Shown: positions 26,432-34,227 of the stretch, one piece after another
Layout: each line of letters opens with the position of its first letter
How positions within the stretch are numbered: the stretch's first letter is position 1
Assembly (NCBI GenBank): GCA_021774195.1
Contig: JAJFJJ010000092.1
Coordinates: forward strand, 1 to 61,182
From: Nitrosomonas sp.
GTDB taxonomy: Bacteria > Pseudomonadota > Gammaproteobacteria > Burkholderiales > Nitrosomonadaceae
Length of the DNA: 61,182 nucleotides
Direction: 5' to 3'
Made by a program: the position numbers and the translations under genes
Notes under the pieces: model-generated
The model's database searches: none
What the model was told of the DNA's origin: nothing
What the model saw: the letters and a program-made list of their open reading frames with translations, nothing else

Positions 26432-27505
26432 TTACCTAATTGCACAATCACTATCGCTAGTTTTACTTTTTGTTCGGCAAGCTGTCAGTTGCAAATCATC
26501 CCAAAGAATTTGTAATGCTCCACCTTGCGAACGAACGTGCTCAGTGAGTTTGCTCGATGTGTAAAGCTTCATTGGGTTAAAATGTGATAATCCATCAGGG
26601 TTTGGGTCGTCTGGATGTTGTGTATAGTCCTTTATGTCAAATATAATAGTCCTTTCTTCGTCTTCGGCAGTTGCCGCCAAGAAAAAGTGTCCATTTTTAC
26701 TATCACCCTCAAGAAAACCATACTCCAGGGTTACCCACTGACCAACAGGGATAATAAAATCCCTATTAACACTCTCCCAGATTTTTGTGTTCCAGCGTTT
26801 TTTTCCAGTTTCAGCATCAACTATTTGTACCTGCGCATGTACTTTAAAGACAAGTGGTGAATTCTCCCTTGGATTTTTCTTTATAATATGAACAGCGATA
26901 CGAAAAGGAAATGGTTCATTGGTCCAACCAGCGTTATTCCACCATTCTGATATGGTAAGCCACTTCATCTTGCCTGGAAAAGTGCGGACGTAATTAAAGT
27001 CAGGATGAAGATACATGCGTACAGACATCTTCAATTGCCTGATGTTTTTATTGTCATAGACATTCATCTGCACCCGACCTTTAAGAGGAAGTCGGTTACT
27101 GCCAAGTACATTCGGGTTTTGTAACCAGAATTGAAGAACTTGGTTGTTTGGTACGCCTGGCTCTTTAATGATCTGTACCCGGCGATCTTTATGGTTGCCA
27201 CCTTGAAACTGAATATTTGCTCTACCTAAACGAAATTCCTCAGGCGATACCGTTTGATTCTTTTTCTCACAAACATCAGTATCACTTAGACCTACAAACC
27301 TAGCCTGTTGACTAGCTTGTCTAGATGTAACCTGTGTTTGCCTCTCGAATCCAGTGCGAAATCTAATCGTTGACCCATCAGAACAAGGAGAGAACCATGC
27401 CGACGATGAAATATTGTTAGCTGGTTGTGATGCATATACGTGAATTATCGGGAGAAATAATAATACCAGTAAAGTCAATTTTATTAGATGAAATAGTTTC
27501 AGCAT
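26432..27505 (-). CDS. Secreted polysaccharide-lyase/lectin-like protein
   Basis: A 357-residue exported protein: a signal peptide (LLVLLFLPIIHVYASQ) ends near residue 26. The body is beta-rich with features of concanavalin-A-like jelly-roll proteins such as polysaccharide lyases of the PL7/PL14/PL20 type. Seen are FPGKMKWLTISEWWNNAGW, a VGQWVTLEYGFLEGDS edge and a terminal ILWDDLQLTACRTK strand. I cannot assign catalytic residues, so a carbohydrate-binding role is equally open. It stands between ugd and the Alg13/14-like pair on the same strand. A lyase acting on the uronic-acid polymer in the periplasm would fit the locus. Family naming is inferred. Confidence 0.6.
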   Translation of the reverse strand: MLKLFHLIKLTLLVLLFLPIIHVYASQPANNISSSAWFSPCSDGSTIRFRTGFERQTQVTSRQASQQARFVGLSDTDVCEKKNQTVSPEEFRLGRANIQFQGGNHKDRRVQIIKEPGVPNNQVLQFWLQNPNVLGSNRLPLKGRVQMNVYDNKNIRQLKMSVRMYLHPDFNYVRTFPGKMKWLTISEWWNNAGWTNEPFPFRIAVHIIKKNPRENSPLVFKVHAQVQIVDAETGKKRWNTKIWESVNRDFIIPVGQWVTLEYGFLEGDSKNGHFFLAATAEDEERTIIFDIKDYTQHPDDPNPDGLSHFNPMKLYTSSKLTEHVRSQGGALQILWDDLQLTACRTKSKTSDSDCAIR

Positions 27506-27713
27506 CTTTTCCTAGGTTTATTTAGGCGCAAAACGAACTTTGTCGTTTGTTTTGTAGAAAGGAAAAACATTGCAATCAACAGGGCTTAAGCTAATCACAA
27601 TAAAAATTGATTAAAGAGCAGCCCAATATCCTTGCCTTAAAAATAAAAAGTGATGCCCCTTGTGTCAGGTAATGAAATACGTGTCAATTTTCTGGAGTTT
27701 ATTTTTTATTCCT

Positions 27714-28196
27714 TTAGCCATTGATTAATTCTCGTAATTTCTGGATAAATGGTTCAGGTGCTGTATTCGAAATTTTCACGAAGTCTTGTTCCGTAGTTTC
27801 ACTATCTATCCGATGAAGTAATGCTATTAATTCGTCTTCATCCCAAGCTACACTAACACCAGCATGTCCGACAAAACTCCTTGCTGTAGCCAATTGATGG
27901 TCGTTACGATGCTCGCCAAGGTCAGCTTTGCGAGGCATAATGATGATTCGTTTGCCATAGGACATGGCTGTTAGTATAGATCCCATTCCAGCATGTGCAA
28001 TGACAATGTTTGCCGAATTAAAATAGTGATCAAAATCTTTTGGCTCAAGAAATTCGCTTTGCTGAATATGATTGAATTTTGTATCTGTTGGGCCTACCTG
28101 AGCAAAAACATCATTGCCAGAACTGCCGGCCCAAGTGTCTACTGCACTAACCATGCGGTCAAATGCTAACTGAGTCCCTACCGTTACAAATATCAC
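27714..28196 (-). CDS. Alg13/PssE-like glycosyltransferase catalytic-donor subunit
   Basis: A 160-residue GT28 C-terminal-domain protein starting at a GTG (28196) that overlaps the stop of the upstream gene as GTGA. The frame can be extended upstream to 28271, but that part is antisense-like overlap and lacks family similarity. Marks are IFVTVGTQLAFDRM at the start and the nucleotide-sugar pocket VIAHAGMGSILTAM followed by KRIIIMPRKADLGEHRNDHQ. In rhizobia the PssD/PssE pair forms a beta-1,4-glucuronosyltransferase; in yeast Alg13/Alg14 is the counterpart. With ugd nearby, a glucuronosyltransferase is the best inference. Membrane association comes from its partner. Confidence 0.87.
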   Translation of the reverse strand: MIFVTVGTQLAFDRMVSAVDTWAGSSGNDVFAQVGPTDTKFNHIQQSEFLEPKDFDHYFNSANIVIAHAGMGSILTAMSYGKRIIIMPRKADLGEHRNDHQLATARSFVGHAGVSVAWDEDELIALLHRIDSETTEQDFVKISNTAPEPFIQKLRELING

Positions 28197-28645
28197 AGTA
28201 TAGATCCTATGTAATGTGGGCCTTCTTTTCGCGCCAATTCTGGCCATTGCGTGAGCCAATGCGTTGCCCACCTTTTTGCTTTACGGCCTGCCAAAGATAG
28301 TTCTTCCGCATTAGCTACACTATCGATCCAAATCGTTTTAGCTCCAAGTAGTCGCCCGAACAGAATAGCAAAGAATCCTGGTGCCGCACCTGTAGTAACT
28401 ATCACATCGGGCCTAATAAGTAGCACGCGCCACGCAACTTGTAGTGCCATTACTAGCAATCCTGGTTTATCCCACATGCTGGCATCGCGTACAGCAGTAA
28501 AAGTGCCATTTTGTACTTTGGTTTTCAACCCTGGTACTGTGCTAATCCAATGCAGGCGATGGCCCTCGAATGCAGGTATCATCCTGTTCAATTGAATCCA
28601 GTGTCCCCCAGCTGAAGCTACGGCTAAAAGTTTTTTTTGTTTCAT
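28193..28645 (-). CDS. Alg14/PssD-like glycosyltransferase membrane-anchor subunit
   Basis: A 150-residue protein of the Alg14/EpsE/PssD family. It opens LLAVASAGGHWIQLNRMIPA, the family's Gly-Gly-His loop, and contains RPDVIVTTGAAPGFFAILF and WIDSVANAEELSLAGR. It binds the acceptor and recruits the Alg13-like catalytic partner to the inner membrane. It overlaps the upstream GT4 gene by four bases and the downstream Alg13-like gene by four bases, so the three genes are translationally coupled. Together the pair is expected to add glucuronic acid (or GlcNAc) to a lipid-linked oligosaccharide. Confidence 0.88.
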   Translation of the reverse strand: MKQKKLLAVASAGGHWIQLNRMIPAFEGHRLHWISTVPGLKTKVQNGTFTAVRDASMWDKPGLLVMALQVAWRVLLIRPDVIVTTGAAPGFFAILFGRLLGAKTIWIDSVANAEELSLAGRKAKRWATHWLTQWPELARKEGPHYIGSIL

Positions 28646-29706
28646 GGCGTCACATCCAACGATTGGTATAGTTTTCGCATATCCTCAATGCAGGCATGTG
28701 GAGAGAATGTCTGCTCATAACGCATACGCGACGCAGATCCCTTTTCCATCTGCGCGACATCATCACTCGATAATAACTTGATCAGTGCTGAAGCAAGTTC
28801 TGCTTGATCGCCTGGTGTGACAAGCGCACCATTGGAAGCATCCACCAGCTCTGGAATACCCCCCACTGTTGTGGAAACGACCATCATTGAAAATGACATT
28901 GCTTCAATGATCGCCATCGGAAGCCCTTCGTTATAAGACGGCAGCACGAAGATGCTGCATTCATGCATTAAGACAGCTTTTTCGTCTCCACTTATCCAAC
29001 CCGGTACTTTGACGGAATCTTCCAACCCCATTGTTTTGACAGCTGCACGCACTTTATCCACTTCACCATTGCCCCCGCAAAATAACATGGCTTTAGGAAC
29101 CTGTTTGGAGACATCGGAAAATGCAGCTAATAAGTCATATATGCCTTTGCGCGAACCGAATTGGCCTAGAAAAAGTATATGGTGCCGATTGCGTTCGCGT
29201 GATGCGCGTACCTTGTCGAAACAATCTGGCACAAAATTGCCGATAATGGTTACTTCGTTTTGAGTAAGTGTTCCAACAAAGTCCTTCCACGATGCTGATA
29301 GCACCACAATGCCATTCGCTTTATTGAAAAGATACCGCACGGCCCATTGCACCCAAGATGCACTTCCATTATAGAATACGGCGAACTCGGAACCATGCAA
29401 ATGAATAATAACTGGTACGCGTGCTAGACGTCCCATATTCAAAAAAATAAATTTTCGCCAAAAACTTCCGCGCATTGACATATGTAAATGTAGTAAATCA
29501 ACGCGGCGTAATAATAACTGTATTGCAACTAGGCTGTAAGCTTTGAATGCAGCGGCCAAACGGCTGAATAGGCTACCTTCAATATGTGTGGCGACAAAGA
29601 GTGAATGCCCTGGCGAATAGAATCCAGCGGTTTCATAGGCTTTAATAACAGATAAGATGCCGCCGCGCGCCGCTGTGCCAAGGACCAGTACTCGTTTAGT
29701 CGACAT
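28642..29706 (-). CDS. Family 4 glycosyltransferase
   Basis: A 354-residue GT-B retaining glycosyltransferase. The acceptor half has GTAARGGILSVIKAYE and HLHMSMRGSFWRKF; the donor half has ILFLGQFGSRKGIYDLLAAF (about residues 190-209) and the E-x7-E loop in PSYNEGLPMAIIEAM (about residues 268-282). It transfers a sugar from a nucleotide donor to a lipid-linked intermediate on the cytosolic face. It is the first gene of a tight three-gene set with the Alg14- and Alg13-like genes (four-base overlap). No unusual features; donor sugar unknown. Confidence 0.92.
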   Translation of the reverse strand: MSTKRVLVLGTAARGGILSVIKAYETAGFYSPGHSLFVATHIEGSLFSRLAAAFKAYSLVAIQLLLRRVDLLHLHMSMRGSFWRKFIFLNMGRLARVPVIIHLHGSEFAVFYNGSASWVQWAVRYLFNKANGIVVLSASWKDFVGTLTQNEVTIIGNFVPDCFDKVRASRERNRHHILFLGQFGSRKGIYDLLAAFSDVSKQVPKAMLFCGGNGEVDKVRAAVKTMGLEDSVKVPGWISGDEKAVLMHECSIFVLPSYNEGLPMAIIEAMSFSMMVVSTTVGGIPELVDASNGALVTPGDQAELASALIKLLSSDDVAQMEKGSASRMRYEQTFSPHACIEDMRKLYQSLDVTP

Positions 29707-29966
29707 AATGATTTCTCGACCAGTTTCGCGTACTAGCAGTTTTTAAGATAGCCCGTCGTGCTAATTCTGTCACATCGTCTAAATAATGTATCACAAGAAG
29801 CTCTATGTTTTGTTGTGTCATTAAGGAATTTTTATAGCGTCGTTGAATAGATTGGTTCGCGTATTTTGGTTATTTACACAATGACAAACGAACTATGGCG
29901 CTGTCAGATCAACATAGACCAAAAAAACTTTTATTTCAAAGCCTGATGGTCATTTATTGCATATTT

Positions 29967-30953
29967 CTAGTGATAGCCTAAACGTCTATTCATGTCACCG
30001 CCGACACGATTGAAGAAATCTAGTTCATCGCCTTTTAGTTCGGTTCGCCAGCGTTCATCATGACGTATTCCTTTTTCAGGGGAAAATCTTGTAGGGTTGC
30101 CGCCGACAAGATGTCTTGTTGTTTGGCCTAGATTAAGCATTTCTGGTTCGAAGGGGATACCAATAAAGTCGCATAAATCACGCCCAGTTTTTTCTGGGTC
30201 TGATGTGAGATCCTCATACCGTAATTTGAGTAGGCTGTCTTGGGCAATATGTTTTTCCAGTAAAGGTAGCGCACGGTTGTAGTACTTTAACCATCCATTC
30301 ACACTCTTAGGTTGACTGATTCCGCTTGAACGGCATGAAAGATAGACGCCTCTTCCATCACGGGTTAATTGCACCACCTTGACGAGGTCTGGCCAGCGTT
30401 GATGTAGCTCGACTGCCTCACGGACATTTTTAGATGAATCCACGATGACAGTCTTATTCCAGCAGCGTGAAATATCTCGAAATAAATCTATCTTGTTATG
30501 CAGCGCTTCAAGTCGTGAAGGTGGTATGGGAAAATGTTTGCGCAAGCTATCTGGCAAGTAATCTCGACCTTCCATCCAGGCTTTGCGTAAGGCGATCATA
30601 AAACGATATGCATAGGTTTGCCGTTGATGATCAACCTTATGAAGAGCGATGGCATCCCACAGTCTGTATTGATAAGGGTTTGCAATAAAATCTATGTTGC
30701 GAGATGATTTAATGGCATCAAAAACTTTGCGCCACTCCGTACAAGTACTTAAATCACTACCGCAGCTACATTTAGCTTTTAGACTGATACTCTTACCAAG
30801 GACATTAATCTGTCCTAAAGAAGCCACCTGGGAATGTCCACCCATGAACATATCCGTTAAGGTAGAGCCGCTACGACCAGTAGAACAGATATACAGTATA
30901 CGAAAACCATCCTGAGCAGTTTTCTCTTCCTGGCCAAATCCTGAGTGAGTCAT
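29967..30953 (-). CDS. Sulfotransferase family protein (ST3)
   Basis: A 328-residue sulfotransferase with the PAPS 5' loop LYICSTGRSGSTLTDMFMGG (about residues 20-39) and the 3'-phosphate element LTRDGRGVYLSCRSSG (about residues 206-221). Between them lies a CSCGSDLSTC Cys cluster (about residues 62-71) that could bind a metal, unusual among the five copies. A C-terminal KGIRHDERWRTEL segment resembles the PAPS-closing loop. It lies 54 bases downstream of ST4 on the same strand, so co-transcription is likely. Sulfation of the local polysaccharide is inferred. Confidence 0.88.
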   Translation of the reverse strand: MTHSGFGQEEKTAQDGFRILYICSTGRSGSTLTDMFMGGHSQVASLGQINVLGKSISLKAKCSCGSDLSTCTEWRKVFDAIKSSRNIDFIANPYQYRLWDAIALHKVDHQRQTYAYRFMIALRKAWMEGRDYLPDSLRKHFPIPPSRLEALHNKIDLFRDISRCWNKTVIVDSSKNVREAVELHQRWPDLVKVVQLTRDGRGVYLSCRSSGISQPKSVNGWLKYYNRALPLLEKHIAQDSLLKLRYEDLTSDPEKTGRDLCDFIGIPFEPEMLNLGQTTRHLVGGNPTRFSPEKGIRHDERWRTELKGDELDFFNRVGGDMNRRLGYH

Positions 30954-31007
30954 TTTAGGTGCCCTACATAAAATTATTGGAAGAATCTAGTCGACACGGT
31001 GAGTATC

Positions 31008-31931
31008 TCATAAGCTGTCATCTGTTTCAAACCCCCAACGACGCAAAGTATCGCCCTGTAGGCTAAGTACTATGTCTAGTTCTTCTTTTTTCCAGCTGCG
31101 AGTCCATGCTTCCGGTTTTGGTGCAAGATGCAAGGATTCTACAATATTCCAGAATGCGGCGTCTTTTTGTGCTGTTATTTCCATGAAATCCAGGATTCGT
31201 TGCAATTGACCATTCGGATCTTCGAGAAGCTCGTTATATCGTACTTCCAGCAACTGGTTGCTCGGAATTGAAGTAATTCCTTGTTCCAGTGATTGTATTT
31301 CCTCAATCCAATTTCGCGCTGCGAGTTCTAAAGGGTTAAACCCTTCTGCAACCATCTGTTTCGGTGTCTTATCCGCCCAAAACAAAGTATGATCGTCCCA
31401 CCATGCTACACGCAACAATGAATAGGCCACTGCACGCCCGTCCCTGACTAGATGGATATACTTTGCATCGGGAAATATTTGTTTAAGGATTGGTACACGC
31501 CGGTTGTTAGCGGTTCGCTTAGTCAGCAATACTTCACATCGAGACATTTTACGAATGCGTTCAAATTTATTTTGTAGACATTCTGCTGATTCAGGTGTCA
31601 AGCGATAGTCGGCAGCTGGTACTCGCGGAATATGACAGCTAGCATATACCGATTCGGCCTCTGTTGGGATTGGTACACTGGAATGCAGCCATTTGCGTCG
31701 TTTGTCGGAATAAGCGCCACCATCCTTGCTAAACCATGATTTACGTTTATATTCTGGGAATTGATTGAGTAGACGTTGCAAACTGGCAAGAGAAGGCCAA
31801 TTAGGAAAACGTTTTTGGTAATTGCTTAAATAGGCGACATTATTGTGGGCGGATAGAATCTTGTAGAGTAGCGTCGTGCCGGAACGGCCCGCCCCAAGAA
31901 GAAATGCTACACGGCTTTTACCTCTGTTCAT
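31008..31931 (-). CDS. Sulfotransferase family protein (ST4)
   Basis: A 307-residue sulfotransferase. I place the start at ATG 31931 because a textbook AGGAGG lies four bases upstream; a longer frame to 31961 adds ten unconserved residues. The PAPS 5' loop is AFLLGAGRSGTTLLYKIL (about residues 8-25). The 3'-phosphate motif is HLVRDGRAVAYSLLRVAWWD (about residues 145-164). The C-terminal part has WTRSWKKEELD. It forms a pair with ST3 downstream and has a MITE (31966-32145) immediately upstream, which may carry the promoter. Acceptor unknown. Confidence 0.9.
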   Translation of the reverse strand: MNRGKSRVAFLLGAGRSGTTLLYKILSAHNNVAYLSNYQKRFPNWPSLASLQRLLNQFPEYKRKSWFSKDGGAYSDKRRKWLHSSVPIPTEAESVYASCHIPRVPAADYRLTPESAECLQNKFERIRKMSRCEVLLTKRTANNRRVPILKQIFPDAKYIHLVRDGRAVAYSLLRVAWWDDHTLFWADKTPKQMVAEGFNPLELAARNWIEEIQSLEQGITSIPSNQLLEVRYNELLEDPNGQLQRILDFMEITAQKDAAFWNIVESLHLAPKPEAWTRSWKKEELDIVLSLQGDTLRRWGFETDDSL

Positions 31932-31965
31932 GATTCCTCCTGAATGTTGTGTCTTACACACTTAG

Positions 31966-32145
31966 GGGCACCTTTAAAAATCCATATTTGCGAGCATCCG
32001 CAAAGCGAATTGCCTGCTTACCCCGTTTCGTCACAATACTGCGTTATTCACAAAAAATATCTCCTTACATATCAGTTATATGCTGCGTCAATATTTTTTG
32101 TTCTCGCCTTGTCTTGTTTAGAAATCCGAATTTTTAGAGGCGCCC
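31966..32145 (+). mobile_element. IS5-like MITE, family B long form, copy B3
   Basis: A non-coding element of 180 bp with terminal inverted repeats GGGCACCTTTAAAAATCC and, from the right end, GGGCGCCTCTAAAAATTC. It is flanked by a TTAG direct repeat (31962-31965 and 32146-32149), matching the YTAR four-base target duplication of the IS5 group. The inside matches 52103-52280 closely and shares a shorter core with the B1/B2 copies. It sits between the deacetylase stop and the ST4 start. Confidence 0.78.
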
Positions 32146-32261
32146 TTAGGCGCAGCCATGTGAATGGACGAAAAACGCTTCCCGCCATCTAACGGCTTTT
32201 TACAAAAAAAATGAAAATAAATATCAGCTAATCAAGGTCCGAGTGTCACTTCCTCGAAGCG

Positions 32262-33032
32262 TCACTTTTTCCATTTATTGAGCACTTGGCGTAGTATGCG
32301 TCGTGCATCGGAAATAGGTGGCATATCATTGGTTGCAAATCTTAATTTCATGCGAAATTGCCAAGGCGAATCGCTGCCTTTGATTTCTGAACGGCGCAAA
32401 AGGTATGGATCTGAGTCCTTCTGATTTTTTCCTGATATAGTCGAACAAGCTCCTGTATAGCCAGCCGCTATAACAGCATCCCGGGCTATTGGACTCCAGC
32501 TTCCAAAAGGGTATGCAAAGTGAGGTACTTCTTTTCCAAGTATATCTTCTAGCGTTGCTTTGCTATCTTGAACTTCTTTGGACACAATAGCTTCCTCGGT
32601 CTTGCCAAGCCATAGATGGTTAGCAGTATGGCTGCCGATATCTACACCAGATTCATCCAAGGTGCGGATTTCGCTTGTTGTAAGCATGCGTCGGCGTGGA
32701 AACCCAAAAGCTTCACCCCAATCGTTATAATTGTCTATCTGACTGGTTACAACAAAAACCGAAGCTGGATAGTCAAATTCCTGCAAAATTGGCAAAGCGT
32801 TCTCATAGGCGCATGCTATGCCGTCATCAAATGTTATCGTTACGGCTTTATCTGGAAGCTCTACTTTACCTGCTGTCCCTTCCAGGACTGAGGAAAATGG
32901 AAGAACCTGGTAGTCAGCCTGTCGAATTTGTTCCAAATCCTTTCGGAAGGCATCTGGAGTTCTACAAAACCGAGCTTCAGCTGCATTCTTTGGTGCCGCT
33001 ATGACATGGTACATCAGCATCGTTACAGGCAT
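32262..33032 (-). CDS. Polysaccharide deacetylase (NodB homology) family protein
   Basis: A 256-residue carbohydrate esterase 4 protein. The first NodB motif is AVTITFDDGIACAYENALPI with the metal and catalytic Asp (about residues 63-82); the second is IGSHTANHLWL with the two metal-binding His; FAYPFGSWS follows as motif 3. These enzymes remove N- or O-acetyl groups from GlcNAc-type polymers. There is no signal peptide, so it probably acts on cytosolic lipid-linked intermediates. It is 10 bases downstream of ST5, an arrangement that recalls N-deacetylation followed by N-sulfation. Function on the local polysaccharide is inferred. Confidence 0.9.
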   Translation of the reverse strand: MPVTMLMYHVIAAPKNAAEARFCRTPDAFRKDLEQIRQADYQVLPFSSVLEGTAGKVELPDKAVTITFDDGIACAYENALPILQEFDYPASVFVVTSQIDNYNDWGEAFGFPRRRMLTTSEIRTLDESGVDIGSHTANHLWLGKTEEAIVSKEVQDSKATLEDILGKEVPHFAYPFGSWSPIARDAVIAAGYTGACSTISGKNQKDSDPYLLRRSEIKGSDSPWQFRMKLRFATNDMPPISDARRILRQVLNKWKK

Positions 33033-33042
33033 AGATCAACCC

Positions 33043-33915
33043 TCATGTCGACTTTTTATTTATCGCTTGCCAGGTTGGCCAAGGCAATTCTTCCCGCCCG
33101 ATTTGGCGTGCTAATTCACGCATATCGTCAGCCAGCATGTCTTGCAAACGTTTCCTTGTATCCTCATGTATGGGTGGAACAACTTGGCGTAAGTCGATTT
33201 GGTTATGGCTGCGGCGCAAGCGGCGAACTAAGTCACTTCTCTTGACTGCTTGAACTAGCTTGCCACCACCTATAGATCGACCGAGTCCCCCTAAACGCTT
33301 GAGAAAAGAATCTAGCCCGGCATTTTTAATGGATCTGCTTTCATTCACCCTTTTTTCCAGGAACCAGGATTGATGATCTTCGGCTATATTCAGGAATTGA
33401 TATAAATTTTTCGCTTGTATGGATGGGGTGTCTCGAATATCTTCCTGAAAAATAACTATTATTTGGTCTCTGGGAAATACCGCAAGCCAGCGAGCAAGTT
33501 GCTGCGCGTAATGTGACTGTATCATGTACATGGGATTATTAAGCAACCCTTTCTCGAAATCAAGATTTTCGCCGGTTATATGACCTTGTTTAACTTCCAT
33601 CAGATGATTAGAGTAAGCACGCTCTATCGGATCACGTAGAGAAAGTATAATTTTCATCTTAGGGTTATAGAGAAATGCACGGTCGGGTGCATTAGTATCA
33701 GAAAAATACGAAGCGGATACATCACCTACCATCTTTGCAGAACCGGCATCAGCTAGATGCCTTTCATACCATTCATATCCGAAGTTATAGTAAAACGAGA
33801 AAAAATCAATTTCTTTACCTGGATAGACTGCTACCTCTGGGTGATCGGAAAGGACGCGGTGCACCCAAGTAGATGCGCATTTTTGCGCACCGATTCCTAT
33901 GAAATCAATCTTCAA
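33043..33915 (-). CDS. Sulfotransferase family protein (ST5)
   Basis: A 290-residue sulfotransferase closest in motif style to heparan-sulfate-type Sulfotransfer_1 enzymes. The 5' PAPS loop is GIGAQKCASTWVHRVLSDHP with the catalytic-type Lys (about residues 7-26). The 3'-phosphate motif is LSLRDPIERAYSNHLMEV (about residues 91-108). It continues with DIRDTPSIQAKNLYQFLNI. An AAGGAG site lies upstream of the ATG. It directly precedes the deacetylase gene. N-sulfation of a freshly deacetylated hexosamine is an attractive but unproven role. Confidence 0.9.
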   Translation of the reverse strand: MKIDFIGIGAQKCASTWVHRVLSDHPEVAVYPGKEIDFFSFYYNFGYEWYERHLADAGSAKMVGDVSASYFSDTNAPDRAFLYNPKMKIILSLRDPIERAYSNHLMEVKQGHITGENLDFEKGLLNNPMYMIQSHYAQQLARWLAVFPRDQIIVIFQEDIRDTPSIQAKNLYQFLNIAEDHQSWFLEKRVNESRSIKNAGLDSFLKRLGGLGRSIGGGKLVQAVKRSDLVRRLRRSHNQIDLRQVVPPIHEDTRKRLQDMLADDMRELARQIGREELPWPTWQAINKKST

Positions 33916-34227
33916 TTTGAACTCCTTTAAACAAAGTTACGAAATGTTAGTAAAAAAACTATCACGACGTAAGGTGCGTATTCGGCACAGAAATAGACTC
34001 AAATATACATTCTTATAAGTTTGTATAAGCGGACATCCAAAAAATCACACAGAAACGATCCAATGGAAAACAATTTTATGTATAGTAACATTTTAACAAT
34101 AATGTCCTAACCTTAAAATCACCAAATTAGCACTTAAACCAGGCTCTATTTAAGGTTTGTTTCCGGTATTTGAGGGAGTTTCAATGCAAGTTGGTTAATG
34201 GTGTAGTGAGATAAAACTAAGCTTAGG
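33916..34227. other. Intergenic, no gene recognised
   Basis: A 312-base A/T-rich gap between two minus-strand genes (polymerase upstream at 35754, ST5 downstream). I see no frame, repeat or RNA gene. It should hold the promoter of the ST5-deacetylase pair. Confidence 0.35.

Noticed and set aside
28197-28271. Longer start of the Alg13-like protein
   Set aside because: It overlaps the Alg14-like gene by 79 bases and adds non-family residues; the GTG at 28196 overlaps the stop as GTGA and starts the family consensus.
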